A stretch of 64,000 nucleotides of DNA from Cloeon dipterum (GCF_949628265.1 NC_088788.1:8618001-8682000); one strand, 5' to 3'; shown: positions 23,798 to 36,854, counted from the stretch's first letter. Notes: a model not told the origin generated them from the sequence alone. Made by a program: numbers and translations.

Positions 23798-26700
23798 ATG
23801 GCAGAGAATGGTCAGTCATTAGCAAAAAGCGCGATTCAAGTGAAAATGGCGGCTCAGGTTGAGGAGCAGCAGCAACCAAAGGACTTGGAGGAGGGAAAAC
23901 CCCCGTCAGGTCGGGGGTGGCGGGAGGGTGCGGCGCGTTGGGCAGTGCTGCTGGCCGTGACGGGTCTGGTGGCGAGCGTGGCGGCGCAGGAGTTCACCGT
24001 GCAGCAGCACTACAACGCGTTCGGCAACCTGGCCGCCATCAGGGAAGACGCTGCCGCCGCCAACCAGACCATCCCGTACAAAGACCTGGCCATTTTCGTC
24101 ACCAAGTGGGCCCTGCCGCCCTACGTTGCCTCCCTCGTCGCCCTCGTTGCTGTCCTGCCTATCCTCTGGATCATCGAGATAAAGGTAGAATTGTTGTTGT
24201 CTCAGAAATTTGAATGTGATTTAAAACTTTTTTGTAGAGAAATATTTTATTAATTACATGTGAAGCAGCTAATTTTAATACTTTGAATTCTTTTTTTATT
24301 TTTATAATAATACATATTTTTAAAATACCATATGTAAAGATTTTTTTGCATTTAATTTTAACGGTTTTTTAATATATATTTTATTTAATATTTATTTTAA
24401 TCAATATCTTCATCTTGTATCTTTTTTATAAGAAGCTTAATTTCTCTGGATATTTTAATTTTGATCAAAATTTTTAAAGTGGCGTACTGCCAATGTTTTA
24501 ACACTGAGGGTTGCCTTAATTCGTCTAATCTATTATCCGCTTAAAGCTTGAAATAATGGAGAGCAAAAGAATAATTTCGAATTAGAAGTTGTTGATCTGT
24601 GTACTATATATATTAAACCTCTTAAATATTTTCTACGGTAGAAAAGACTTAAGTTTAATTTCTTATTAGAAAGAAGTGCCTGATTTCATTCCCATATTAT
24701 ATGACACTATAGCAGTGTCTTTTTTCCCTTTTTCTAGCCACTAACTAAGGAAAAAAGATTCGCAATGAATAAGGCTAATTTATAAAGTATGCACGAAATA
24801 TCGTTTGCAAACTTGAGAACAGATATTATAAATATAAAATTTTAAGTTTGCTAAAATCCTTCTAAATGTTAAAAGCTTTGCACGGAGATTTGAACCGATA
24901 AATAAAGAAGGTACAAATTGCTTGAATTCAATTAATTGCCCCGTGACGATTGGGAGCTCAGAAACAACATTCTAACTTGTCCAAAATCAACGAAAAAAAA
25001 TATTTTTCATTTTATATATCTATTTCAAATTGGTACGATTAGTTTAAGAGAAGAAAAACTATTTTTAGGGCGTGAGGGTGGTTGTTCTGGCTCTGGGCCT
25101 TGCAGCCTCGGCAGGCGTGTTACTGAAGGTGGCTGCGAACTTTCTGGACCTATCCAACCTGACTATCCACACGGGTCAAACGCTGATCAACCTGAGCCGC
25201 TTTGCCCTGCTGCCCGTTTCTCACAGGCTCTGCGTCGCCTGGTTCGGACCGAAATGCATCTCGCTCATCTGCTCTGTCGTCTTCTTCTGCGACACCGTAA
25301 CTTGTCAATTAATTTTTTATTCTTTAAATTATTTACCTTTTCCCAAGTTTGGAATTTTACTCGGCTTCATGACGCCGCACCTGATGCTGTGGACGTACGA
25401 CAACAACTTTTCGCAATTCACGACCCACATCGTGTATCCGTTCCTTTTCATGTCGATGCTGCCGATTGCCTTCTCCCTCGGCGCCTTTTGTGAGTTTTTA
25501 ACAGTTTTAAAAGGCAGAGAAAATAAATTAACTTGCACTACAGTCATCAACGGTGAGCCAAAAGAAGCGCCGAGTGCCGCGGAGAAGATGCGCCGCAATT
25601 TGGAGAAGCCAGACCGGTCGTTTGTGGGTTTTGTCAAGCGCCTGCACGCGCTCTTTGCGGGCGACACCAACCTGCTGATGAATGCAATCGGCTTCGGAAT
25701 TGCCTATGGCATCGTCATGATGATGTTTCACCCCATCAGGTCCGTTTTTTTGTTTTATAATGATTGGAACTGTGCGTTTTTCATCTACATTTCTAGAACT
25801 TTTGAAATTAGCATGATCTTTTTCATGTTCTTTTAATTTTTTGTATCAGCACATTAATTTTTAGTGGGATTAAATTGTTTTCCCTTAAAATATTTTAAAT
25901 GGCTATTTTTTGACAGAGCAAACCAGTAAAAAAGCTGAATAAAAAATCGAACAGTTTTAATTAAAAAAAAAACTGGGCAATAATTAATTGACAGCTCTGA
26001 TAAAAAGATCAAGATTTAATTATTTTCCTCGTGCAGGCTGACGGTGCTGTTCAAGATCCACGAGCACTCTGAGGACCTGGACCTGCCGGTGTCGGTGGTG
26101 ATCGCGGCGTGCGGCTGCCTGGGCGCCGTTGTGTCCGGACTGGTGCTCGACTACACGCGGCGCCACCAGCTGCTCGGACAGTGCTCCTACTCGGGCCTGT
26201 TCGCCTTCCACATCGCCCTCGTCATCAGCGTCTACTCCCGATCAGAGTTCTTCATCTTCTTTTCCTACGGCAGTGTCAGGTGAGCTAAAACCTAGAATAC
26301 TAAAATTAAAAATTAATTTAAGCGAAATATATTTAAATCTTCAGGAGGTAATTCGGTAACTTGGGAAATAAAATCGGTCTTGTTTAAGTTACCAAACAAT
26401 TTTTAACTGCTTTGGCTAAGGAAATTCTTTTATTTATATTATTGAAACTTAAAACGTTTTTTTTTTCGTCTTGAGTGGAATTTTGAGATATTTATTTACT
26501 ACTGTAATTTGTCGTCCCGTAGTTTTTTCTTCTCTGCTTACGTGCCGGCGGCGTTGGAGTACGCGGCGGAACGGAGCTACCCTGGTTTGGAGAGCAGCAC
26601 GAGCGGCGTGATGCTGGCGACGGGATACCTGGTGGCCGGCGTGTTCACCGCTTGCTTCGGCACGCATTTTGCCGACCACAACGACGCCACGCTGACCGGC

Positions 26701-26802
26701 TACATCGCCTCGGCCCTGCTGCTCGTCGGGCTTGTCTTCTCCGCCGGCATCGAAGAATCCTTCCTCAGGAGACACCGCGCCGACCGCCAGAACTCGGATT
26801 GA
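23798..26802 (+). CDS. MFS transporter resembling FLVCR/SLC49 family
   Basis: Exons: 23798-24184, 25069-25296, 25348-25489, 25544-25739, 26037-26279, 26523-26802. They total 1476 bases (491 residues) with all junctions in phase. The ATG at 23798 follows an acceptor (CTCCTCAG), so an upstream leader exon is likely. It is a polytopic membrane protein. After a hydrophilic N-terminus comes RWAVLLAV (helix 1), then a loop and further helices. FGILLGFMTPHLML and YPGLESSTSG..LATGYLVAG match the family pattern of FLVCR-like transporters (YP..EG.SSG). Family members carry haem, choline or related small molecules; the substrate here cannot be read from sequence. The usual D-R-x-G motif A after helix 2 reads IEIKGVR. 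Two introns are only 51 and 54 bases, multiples of three and free of stops, but AT-rich with good GT/AG borders. Confidence 0.72.
24185..25068 (+). other. Intron 1 of the transporter gene
   Basis: 884 AT-rich bases with donor GTAGAA and acceptor TTTTTAG. I see no repeat or gene in it. Confidence 0.6.
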
Positions 26803-27387
26803 TCGTTCCTTAATTTGTACTTTAAGAATGTTAAAAATATTATTTAAAGAGGAATTATGATAAAGTACTGAAAGATGCAATTATTTTTAAGCTTTTCCTT
26901 CTTAATATAAATGAAATTTACCTCCCTAAAATCCCTTCATAATCAAAACGAGAGTAAAAAAGCAGCGACTAGCTCAAGAATTATTTCTTCTCAAGAATTT
27001 TTAATTATGCTTATGTTTACCCAGAATTTTTATATTAATTCAACGCCAAGAAATTGCACACCTAAGTGTAAATTGTTGTTTCCAGTACCCCTAGCAAAAA
27101 TTTTGATCCCTGATAATTTTAATGAAATATGAAGGCAGTCCGTTAGATTTGACACACATTTTTATTTGTCTTTATTTTGAGAATTAAAACAGACACGGGA
27201 TGCTCTCTCTCTCTTTTTTCATTTATGTACAGTCCGTCTCATTTGACGGTTGAGAGCAGTTTCCTTAGAAAATAAATTAACAATAGAGACGCGCGGGCAG
27301 CATCACACGAACTTTGATCAGATCACAATTTCTAAATCAACTACAGCGGCTGCCCTGAATCCCCTCCCCTCCCTTGAAAGAATTTAT
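26803..27387. other. Convergent intergenic gap
   Basis: 585 bases between the stop of the plus-strand transporter and the stop of the minus-strand cuticle gene. It should hold both 3' UTRs. AATAAA on the minus strand occurs just past the cuticle-gene stop (27382-27387) and again near 27172. Nothing else seen. Confidence 0.5.
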
Positions 27388-30305
27388 TTATCCCTGCTGC
27401 CTGTAGGGGAAGTCGTCGTATTCGTACTCCTCGGTGTCGTACGCCTGCTGCTGCTGCTGCTGCCTGGCGGGGGCGGCCTGCACGGGGGTGGGCACCCTGC
27501 GCTGCTGCAGGGGGATGTTGACGGCCTCAGGAGTGTGGAAGACCTGGTTGCGCGCGGGGGCGGGAGCGGGCCGCCTCTGCTGCTGCACCTGCTGCTGCTG
27601 GTGCTGCTGCTGAGCCTGCTTGGAGACTGGCCTGGAGGCGGCGGGCTGCTCAGGGTAATCGTTTTCAGGGTAGTACCTGTCGGAGTAACGAAGGGTCGTG
27701 TTGGGCTTCCTGGCAACCTCCTCGGCGTTCACTGGCTGGTACAGGTAGTCGTTCACGAAGAAGTACTGCGAGCTCTGCGCGCAGATGTTGTCGTGCGATG
27801 GCGGCATGCAGATTAAATGAACCTGACGAGCAATCACAAATAAATTCAGGTCATTTATTGACGAGAAATTGTCAAATTTAGATAGCATAACTTATCCAAT
27901 TTTTTTTAATTTTACAGTGTAGAAAAATTACCTGAACTCAGACATATATTAAAGAAATTCTTTTTCCGTCCTACCAGGCGTGACAAATATTAATTTATTT
28001 TTAACAATACCTTGAAAATGTGCAAGGTTATAAAATTCTGACTGAAAAAAAATTGAAATAAAGAGCAAAAGAATACTCCCGAATTTAAAAATGATATTTA
28101 ACTAAATTAAACCCATGCATTTTTTAAGTGTTCCTCAAACGGTTTAATTATCCCTGATTTTTTACTTTCGTAATTTTAATCCAGCCTTATTTGGGTTTGG
28201 TTCCTGACCAGAAAAAAAATATATTAAATCTAAAGCTGTTATTCTCCCGCAATAAAAAAGAAAATTACCTGGTGGAAGGTGAATCCATCAGGGCAGACCC
28301 AGGAGTGCTTGGCACCCTCCTGGCAGTAATGGAAGACCTCGCATCCAAGCCCCTCGTCAGCATAGTATCCGGTGGTCTTTTTGTCGCATTCGAACTTGCT
28401 CTTGGGCAGCAGCTCCTGCAGTCTGTCGGGACGCGCCTCCTCCTCTTCCTCCTCTTCCTCTTCAAACTCGGCGGCCAGCGCGGCTAGGTTCTTGGACGGG
28501 GCGCCACGGCCCTTGGGCGCGCCAGAGGGCTTCTTGGGGGCCGGCGCGGCGTACGAAGCCTGGTACTGCGGGATGCTCGGCGCAGCCTGTTGAGGCCGGG
28601 GTGCCGCCCTCACCGGCGCACGGTACTCCTCCTGCTCCTCAGAAGACACACGGAAGCCCTGCGGCACCGCGAACTGAGGCGCCTGGAAACGTGGAGCCTG
28701 AAAATAAACATGATATATTATAATTAGAAAAAAATCATATTGATAATAAATTTTGTTAAAATAAATAATTGATTTATCTTCGATAGCTTATGAAACTATC
28801 ACTTCCCTGTCATTCTTATAAATATTTATGACTTTCTAAGTACTTGCTGAAAATTTCTTAATTTTATTCTAGATTGTGCAATGGCCCTAATTACCGTTAA
28901 TTGTTAATAAATTAAAATTAATTTTGATATTATTTAATATCAAAACGATAGATTATACTATTTTTTTTTTTTTTTTTGAATCCTCAACCCCAGTCAACTC
29001 CGAAATATTATTGAACGGTGCTTCTTGATCTTGGCTGTGCAAGATACTCCTCTTTTTAATTAAAATGTTATAAAATTCGCAATAATACAACATAAAATTA
29101 GATTCAGTGTGCAAAGTAGAGCAGTTAACCAATTTTTTTTCATATCAGGATTTTTAACTCACCGTAATATGCCCCACAGTTGCAAAGAGGATATTTCCGA
29201 ATAAAATTTAAATAGAATAAAGCTTTAAAAACCAGGCTAAACATTAATATCATTAATTTATCAGACTATGAAATAATTTAGGATAGTCTCACAACAACGA
29301 ATTAAATACAAAGCTAACGATCCGAAACTCACATGTCAAATCTGTTCTTCAACTGCTGGTATCTACATGTTTAAAAAGTTGGCTAAAATAATTGCCTAAA
29401 AATATTACAGTTGAAACCACAATGAACTTTCTTTCCCGTCCCATTTTTATTAGATCATAAGGAATATTTTGTTTTGTAGTTTACTCACTTCTATTTACAT
29501 ATTTTTACAGGATTAAAAAAACTTTGCGACGGTAAAACGAATTGTAAGAAAATCAAGAGATTTTGAATGTGACGGCGGAAGAAAATTTAAAATTAGACGA
29601 ACTGAAAAGCATTAAAATCCCTACCCTTTAATTCAATAACAGTTAAAATCGCTAAATTTTTGCCATTTGGAAAAAATTGTAATATTTATTTTGGAAAAAT
29701 CAAATACTGCTGTATAATTTATACAGCCTATCAGACAACAAACAATGTAGATGGACTTGAACATATTGGTAAATGATTATAGCTCTCACAATTGCCGCGC
29801 GAAATTATATTTTTTAAAAAAAGCTACAGAGCTTTTGCTAAATTCTTAGAAGAAGAATTTAACATATTTATTAATTTGCAAAAATAATTATTTTGGTAAA
29901 AAAATAATAATTAGTTTTAAAAAAATATGTATGAATGTTTTTTAATTCTTTTATTGATAAAAAATTAACATTAAGTTTAAATTATAATTTTAAACGCAAC
30001 ATTATTAAAATAAATTGAACACAAACTAAAATGTCAACCTTTTATTTTGCCAAAAAAATTGGTTCGGCTTCCCTCGTTGTGGCAATTTTACAAGATGGGA
30101 TTTTGTTTCTCACCTGGAAAGCAGAGGGCTGGTGCTGGACGGGGGCTGGCTGGGCCCTGAGCTGCTGGGGGGCCTGCTGGTGGCGCTGGGGCTGGGCCCT
30201 GGCGGCGGTGGGCGCGGGGCCGAATTGCACGGGCCCGCCGTTGAACTGCGCTACGGCTACCGCCGCGCAACAGCAAATCGTAATCCACGTCGCGAATGGC
30301 TGCAT
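27388..30305 (-). CDS. CPAP1-type cuticular protein (single peritrophin-A chitin-binding domain)
   Basis: Coding exons (minus strand): 30305-30114, 28697-28269, 27822-27388. They total 351 residues, all phase 0. The ATG begins exactly at the exon border after TTGCAG. A signal peptide of about 20 residues (MQPFATWITICCCAAVAVAQ) marks secretion. A Pro/Gln/Ala-rich stretch and a run of about nine Glu precede one CBM14 domain at about residues 165-222, with six cysteines (168, 183, 189, 199, 212, 221) and aromatics HYC and SWVC. The tail is Gln-rich. One chitin-binding domain in a secreted protein with a long low-complexity tail fits the CPAP1 family (cuticular proteins analogous to peritrophins), which bind chitin in cuticle. 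Which CPAP1 member it is cannot be decided here. A leader exon lies upstream at about 31190-31156. Confidence 0.85.
28698..30113 (-). other. Intron 2 of the CPAP1 gene
   Basis: 1.4 kb, strongly AT-rich, with a T-run near 28962-28978. No recognisable gene or repeat. Confidence 0.6.
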
Positions 30306-31155
30306 CTGCAAGTCCGAAAAATTTTAAATTAATCTTCGCTACTTTCACTTCCAAATAAATATCACAGAAGAAGATAAAAAATACAGCCGAAAGTAATTTA
30401 GGAAAATGTGCAAATTATTTCACGTCTTGAGTAAATCCCCGCAATGTTAGATCATTAAATAAATTGAACGGTGGAAAACGTATCAAGGAAAAGTTGTTTT
30501 GTGTTAGTTTTCGAGGCAAGGAATAATTTCACGGTGTATAGAAAGTGCTGACGAGACAAAGAACAGTGGTCAGCTTTTGTGCAAGATGAAAATCAAGATC
30601 GCGCGGCAAGTTTTCCTTTCTCTTCCCGGCAAGAATAGGATAAATGAAGCGACGAGAGCTTTCGATAATTAGAAATGCAATTGCACTCGGTGAATAAATT
30701 AACGCATTACAATTCTGATTTCTAAAATCATTTTCGCGGTGGTCAAGAAAATATTATAAGCAGGAGAAAGCGGGCAATAAGAAAGCGCTGCATAATTGAA
30801 TTATTTGACGAATCATTCTCATAGTTCCTTTATGCCGAGTGAGTTGCACAACTCGTTATTTAGAATGGCAAGGAAATTGGTTCGCAGCTGCGGAGACAAA
30901 CGAAAGTGATCGCAGACCGCTGATTATTTGCTCGTTAAACCGGTCCAAAATAAATTACTCTCTACTTAGGATAATTGCTCGCGGGCTCGATCAAACGCAA
31001 AGCAATTTGAAAGTCAAAGAATAAAATATAAATTAAAATGAAACAATTTCAGTTAACTATCTTACGGTTTAAATTAAATTAAAATTATAGTTAAATTTTC
31101 AAGTTTCGAATTAATCGAAAGATAAAATAGTCAAGTGTCTAAACGGAGGTCTTAC

Positions 31156-31219
31156 CTTGAGCAAAGGCAGCTGCAGCGAGAGTAAATGGTGAGCGCTCTG
31201 GGGGCTGAGCTCTTTTATA
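31156..31219 (-). promoter_or_regulatory. TATA promoter and 35-base leader exon of the CPAP1 gene
   Basis: On the minus strand TATAAAAG (31219-31212) lies 29 bases before an initiator-like TCACC (A at 31190). The next 35 bases end in CTCAAG followed by GTAAGA (donor at 31155). This leader has no ATG and would splice to 30305, where the ATG starts the exon. Sharp TATA promoters are usual for cuticle genes. Confidence 0.6.
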
Positions 31220-31238
31220 GACACATCTCGCCCCTCTT

Positions 31239-31259
31239 CTCTCTCTCTCTCTCTCTCTC
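31239..31259. repeat. (CT)n microsatellite
   Basis: About ten CT units immediately upstream of the TATA box of the CPAP1 gene (GA repeats on the gene strand). Possibly a GAGA-type promoter element. Confidence 0.85.
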
Positions 31260-31604
31260 ACTCGCGTCTCGCGGCGGCCCACGAGCTGCTCTCCAGCAGG
31301 ATGAAAAGTGCATTCGTTTCATTTTATCTTCTCGGCTAATTTCGGAATTTATTACGTATTCATTCGCGGTGTATCGGCGAGAAATTCGACGTTTCTCTGC
31401 GTGCATGCGTGCGCGCAGCCAATTTCTCCGGCGTCAGTTGCAAGCTTGATTTCTTTTTCATTGCCAAGGTCCTGCTGCGTTTTTGCCCAATAACTGCTGA
31501 CAAATTATTTTTTGTTTAATTTCTTTCTCAAATCTTAAAGCTTTATATCTATTCTCTCGATTTAATTTTTTTCTGCAGATATCGCGGGTGCAGCCAAGTG
31601 CAGA

Positions 31605-31627
31605 GCCGCCGCCGCCGCCGCCGCCGC
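31605..31627. repeat. (GCC)n trinucleotide repeat
   Basis: About eight GCC units in non-coding DNA upstream of the CPAP1 gene. Confidence 0.85.
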
Positions 31628-33097
31628 TTCTCTATCTCTATTTTATGACTAATTGCTGCGTGCTGGTTGCAAGGGCGCTTCGACTGGAGCAGCAATCGAA
31701 AGTGACGGCGGAAAATGAAAGTGCCGCCGAGCCACGATCCGCGATGCAAATCCTGAAATCGTAATATTTATGAGAGAATGAAACTTTGTATCCTGAATCA
31801 AGCGGAAACTAAATTGAATATGTACATATATACCGCCTTGCAAAGCACGACAAATACAGAAATAGCTTTACTTAGTTAGCAATGAGAAGTTGTTACCTTT
31901 GATATACCATTCTTGTAGCTCATAATCATTTATTTATTAAGAGGTCTTACCGCTCATTCAGTAAGATTGCTTTTTTATATTGGAACATTCTCTTGAACTT
32001 TAGGTGAGTGGGAGCGGTTTTTATCACCATGCGATTGCTCTACATCACGTCAAAGGAGGATATGATCTTATGATAAATAAAGTTTAAACCAAACACATAT
32101 AAAAATATCAGTGTCGTCTGCACTGCATGCCTAGGGATCAAACAAAACAAAACCAAGACTAAATAAATCATGGTCAATCTGACAAATTAAATATAAATAT
32201 AAAACCCTGAATGAGTTTAAGTTTCAAATTGGTCTTTCACTTTAACTGTCTGCACGCTAAGAATGGCGATTAATTTCGCTGATATGAGAATTTTCCTTAC
32301 AGAAGCTGCACGTTTTTTTGACAGGTTGCGTCAAAGAAGGTTAGAAATCTGCTGTGAAGCCTTGGACTGACCGTCAGGGCTCATCAAGTTTGCAATAAAA
32401 CAGCCGGAAACTTCATTTTGTCTGCGTTTTTCTTTAGCAAACACAAATATTTTCGGAGCAATCGTTTCAGCCCAATTAACTGAACCTTGAAAACTGTCAA
32501 ATTTTGGATTTTTAATTAATTATCCTTTATTTTTGTACAAATAATTTCTAGACATTTGCCATTTTTATGTAGAACTGACTATATTTTTCCATTTAAATTT
32601 AAACTGAAAACAGTATAGCAATAAAAATGAAAAATGAATTTCTTGGTCTTTTAATAATTAATTATATAACCCTATTTTAATCATACCTGAGCCTTTTTAT
32701 TTTTTATATTTCTTTGCATTACCAAAACAAAACAAACGACGTGGAATTCTTTTCCACTTAACAATGGTTTTTTTTTGTGATTTTTTTTTTAAAATGTTAC
32801 AAAATATATTTTTGCTGGAAAATAGAAATGAAAACTGTCTTAAATAATTTAGAAATAGAACGATGACAGTTCTGAACGTTTTAATTATATTCATTTAACT
32901 AAGCAGATTTAAACAATTGAAAGATTTTGTACAAAATTAGAAATTTCATCGTTCGTTAAATAAAATCTAGATTAAATTACTGTAGGAATGAATGCATTCC
33001 AGTCAATGATGATTTTAAGATTAAACTTAGACGCGTGAAACTTAGAAAATTATACAAAAATGTATATTTTTATTGATTTTTAAAGTGATCTCTTTAA

Positions 33098-33535
33098 AGA
33101 GGAATGATGCTTCGAAAGCCTGGAAAATGCTTGTTGCCAATGCATAACCTCTTGCCCCTTAGGATTCAGTTAAAGCCTAAATTGACCTAAGAAGCAGAGT
33201 AATTTTTGAGAAAATTGGCTGGAAAGTTACCGTGCTTTTCAAATGGTTAATGGCTGTCTCCTTACTTGAAATCCGATTTAATTTCAAAACCAAGAGTTTC
33301 CCCAATAATGTGGCATACACCGTTGGACAGATCTCGACGAGAGGAATCGAAATATGCCAAGAAAATGTATTCAAGCACTGTAAATTTTGGAGAAAATTGG
33401 CAAAATTTGAATATTTATTGTAGGAAGGTCCTTTTTTTACTATTGCAAATTGTTGAACAAATTGTTTATCGATCAGTTATTTATGGCATCCAATATTTCA
33501 AATGATTTTCAATTGTTGCCCAGTATCATTCCATT
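33098..33535 (+). mobile_element. TTAA-flanked MITE (piggyBac-like), plus orientation
   Basis: A 438-base element bounded by TTAA (33094-33097 and 33536-33539). The termini are inverted: AGAGGAATGATGCT at left and AGTATCATTCCATT at right. It shares its whole interior with the inverted copy at 36420-36854, including TTTATCGATCA, CTCGACGAGAGGAATCG and GGCTGTCTCCTTACTTG. TTAA flanks suggest piggyBac-type mobilisation, which is inference. It has no coding capacity. Confidence 0.72.
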
Positions 33536-35346
33536 TTAATTGCTGGCATGACCTTTACTTCGTACCACTATTGTTTTAAAAAATATTGTTTTAAAAAATC
33601 ATTCGGTGTATTTTCCTCCCTGTTTTGTTTTTAACGACTCACGACTCACGAGATTATAAAGAGAAGAACTGAGTTCAATTTAAAAGTATACCACTGAGAT
33701 TTATTTCTTCTCTTGACTGAAGAAACGCATTTAGAGATTTACTTGCGATTGTGGACGCGAGAGCAGAGGGTTACGCGAGCGAGCGCGAGCGCGCGCGGTT
33801 ACCTCATTGCGAGCTGGAATTAAGGCCCGAGGGTCAGCAGCCGGTCTGCATGTGGCCGAGGCGGACGGGCGCGCGGTCGGGCGGCGGACGGCGGGCGCGA
33901 GGGTGTGGTGGCGCGGAGAAAGTGCTCTCTCGCAGGAGGTTCATGCCATTTGCGCTCATATTATATGCGCTGCTACTTTTTTCCGAGCCAATTTCGCTGT
34001 CAAAATATGGCAAATACATAAATCCGCTCTCAAATCAGTTCATTCGCCCCTTGTTTCTGTTTCTGCGATTGCCATTGCCGCCGGGGTCAGCGTTTGCGTT
34101 TATCGTCGATCGGGACGTGCCCGTTTGAATTTTCAGCCGCTTTTTTTCCTGGCAGTCCGTTTGGTGCTGAATTTCAATTTTCTGCGCGATCGAGCGTTGA
34201 ACTCTCCCTCTCGGCGCCGCCGTCGTGTGAAAGAAAATCAATCCTCTTTTGTCGCGCGAACAATTGCTCATTTTCTGACAGGAACACACACTCTTGCTGT
34301 GCGCGGCTTTGAAAGTTTAGAGCTCGATTAGATTTTTATTGAATTAGAAAGTGTGTCCCCGGTCGGCCCCGTGCAAGTTCAAGGACCTACTAGTTGCCAA
34401 AAAAGATTTATCGCCACCATACCATGTCCGGAGGCGGCACCGCCAACGCGCACATACGATCGAGATTATTTGTTCTTCTTCTTCTTCAAAGACAAACACA
34501 CCGACAAAGAGAAGAAAACAATCATTTTTGTCTTAATTTTATTCCATCCAAGATTTTATTATTAGTTTATAAAACACGATTTAAAATAATTATAACCATT
34601 TTTATAATAAAGGATTAGGAATTCAATTTTTTTAAATAAAAAAAGGCTTTGAACCAATTTAGAAGATTCAAGATTACTCTTCCTATTGCGGTATTGTGTA
34701 ACATAAAAAAATGTAAAAATGTTATCAAACAGCAAGAAAATTGTGATTTGAAGCCTAATTTCCGGGAATAAAATGCTTTTACAAAAATCTATCAAAACTC
34801 AGATTCTAATTTACTTTTTCTGTAAATGTTTTGCAACATTTTATTCATTTTGTAAAATCTCCTAATAATTATAATATTTGTAACAGAAAAGTATTATGTG
34901 CACCAAAAATTTAGAGCACGTTTTCCTCATGCCATAAAATTTTAAATGGCTCTGTAAGTAATGTATACGATTTTAATTGTCGGTCAAGAGTCTGGAAATT
35001 GCGTGATTCGTGCTAATTTGGCGCGCAAAAGTATAACAGACGCTCTCAGACAAAAAAAAAACAGTCGACCGACTGTGTGAATATAAAGGAATTGACATTC
35101 TCGCCTGACTGATTTTCAGGATCAATTGCAATGCAATCTGATTGTCAGATCCTGGTCTCTTGAGCATCCGAAAAGAAAGCAGCTGCGGCAATGGAGAGAG
35201 ACTAAACGATTATGAATGATTCACAGTCGTCAAACCTTAACACTGACCATCGACAAAGATGCGACCGTTAAGATTTCGCCAAATGGAGTGCGATTTATGA
35301 ACTGAATTTCCCTACTGCACGGGGATAAAAAAATCCTGATTTTCAG

Positions 35347-35622
35347 CAGCGGGGGCCAGATTCGTGCGACGCGCAGATATGGCGTCCGATGGAGTATGCA
35401 GCGAAAAAACGGTCACGTGAAAATGCACGAAAAGAACCAAGTTTTCGTAAATATTGTGACATAATTTGCATAACTTTTAACTAATTGTGTCTTTTGGATC
35501 GTAAAAACAAACTCTTGACGCTCGTACGGCAATCCAAAGAGAGCTTTTTGTTTCCCACATTCATACGCCATCTTTGATCTGCGCAGTCTGAACCAATTTT
35601 ATCGCACATCTGGTCCCCGCTG
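35347..35622 (+). mobile_element. hAT-like MITE, copy B
   Basis: Same family and length (276 bases) as the element at 6185-6460, with terminus CAGCGGGGGCCAGATTCGTG. Flanks are ATTTTCAG and ATTTTCAA, an 8-base target duplication with one mismatch. Confidence 0.85.
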
Positions 35623-36229
35623 ATTTTCAAAGGGAAAATTTAGCTCTTCCCAATTTGCTCTTCCCTGAGAATATTTTAGGTAAAGATAAAAATTATTTTT
35701 ATAATATTTCAGTCAAATTCCATTTTAATTTCCTCATCATAAAGTTACTAAACGAGAGCAAACGTAGCGCAAAATGTGCTTCCTGGATCGACCCGAGTTG
35801 TCCGTGCGAATGATGCATTTTAAACCGAGTGCGTATGAGACTTCCGGCGGCAAAAAGCGGTTTGGGGTGCAAAGGCCGCTTTCGGACCGATCAGCTTTCT
35901 TCCAGGCGAAATTCGAGACGAAAAACGGGTTCGCATGCGTAATTAGTTGCGCAAGAGAGCAAGCGATTACACAGAGCGGCGGCGCCGTCGGCTCTAATTG
36001 CAGCCAACAACGAGATCGGTAAGTCACGTGAACATTCACTTATTTATAAACACACCTGCGCCAGTTAATTAATTGTCGGACACTTCACTGTGTTCATTGT
36101 CACGGCAGTGAAATACTGGCACTTCTTATCGCAACGAAAAATCATTATTTTTTAGCTTTAATTAAAAAATGACATTATTTGTAATAGTTAAAATTTTGAT
36201 CATTTTTTATCTCTGAAAATTACATTGTT

Positions 36230-36415
36230 TGGGTTCCTCTTGTCGAGATCTATCCAACGGATTGTGACGATTTTTGAGGAAAACTCTTTGTTGAAAAATA
36301 GAAAATTTCAAGTCCTCGTGCAAAATTAAAAAATAAAATATTAAAAAAAAACATATTGCTCATCTAAGTCAATTTTGGCTTTTAGGGATTGGTTTATGCA
36401 TCGGCAACAATACCT
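36230..36415 (-). repeat. Degenerate fragment of the TTAA MITE family
   Basis: Contains CTTGTCGAGATCTATCCAACGG and, at its end, GGTTTATGCATCGGCAACAA. These match internal parts of the adjacent complete copy. It reads as an older partial copy beside which the complete element sits. Confidence 0.5.
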
Positions 36416-36419
36416 TTAA

Positions 36420-36854
36420 AGTGGAATGATACTGGGCAACAATTGAAAATTATTTAAATTGTTAAATGCCTTAAACAATGGACCGATAAACAATTTGTTC
36501 AACAATTTGCAATAATAAAAAATGGACCTTCCTACAGTAAAAATTCAAATTTTGCCAACTTTCTCCAAAATTTACTGTGCTTGAACCTATTTTCTTGGCA
36601 TATTCCGATTCCTCTCGTCGAGATCTGTCCAACGGTGTATGCCACTTATTGGGGAAACTCTTGGTTTAGAAATTAAATCGGATTTCAAGTAAGGAGACAG
36701 CCATTACCATTTGAAAAGCACGGCAACTTTCCAACCAATTTTCTCAAAAAATTACAGAGCTCCTTAGGTCAATTTAGGCTTTAACTGAATCCTAAGGGAT
36801 GATTTTATGCATTGGCAACAAGCATTTTCCAAGCTTTTCCAGTATCATTCCTCT
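36420..36854 (-). mobile_element. TTAA-flanked MITE (piggyBac-like), inverted copy
   Basis: A 435-base copy in reverse orientation to 33098-33535, about 2.9 kb away, bounded by TTAA (36416-36419 and 36855-36858). Termini are AGTGGAATGATACTGG and CCAGTATCATTCCTCT. Confidence 0.74.

Noticed and set aside
24936-25493. 185-codon plus-strand frame over the transporter exons
   Set aside because: It is an out-of-frame shadow of the SLC49-like exons 2 and 3, which fit the transporter pattern in another frame.
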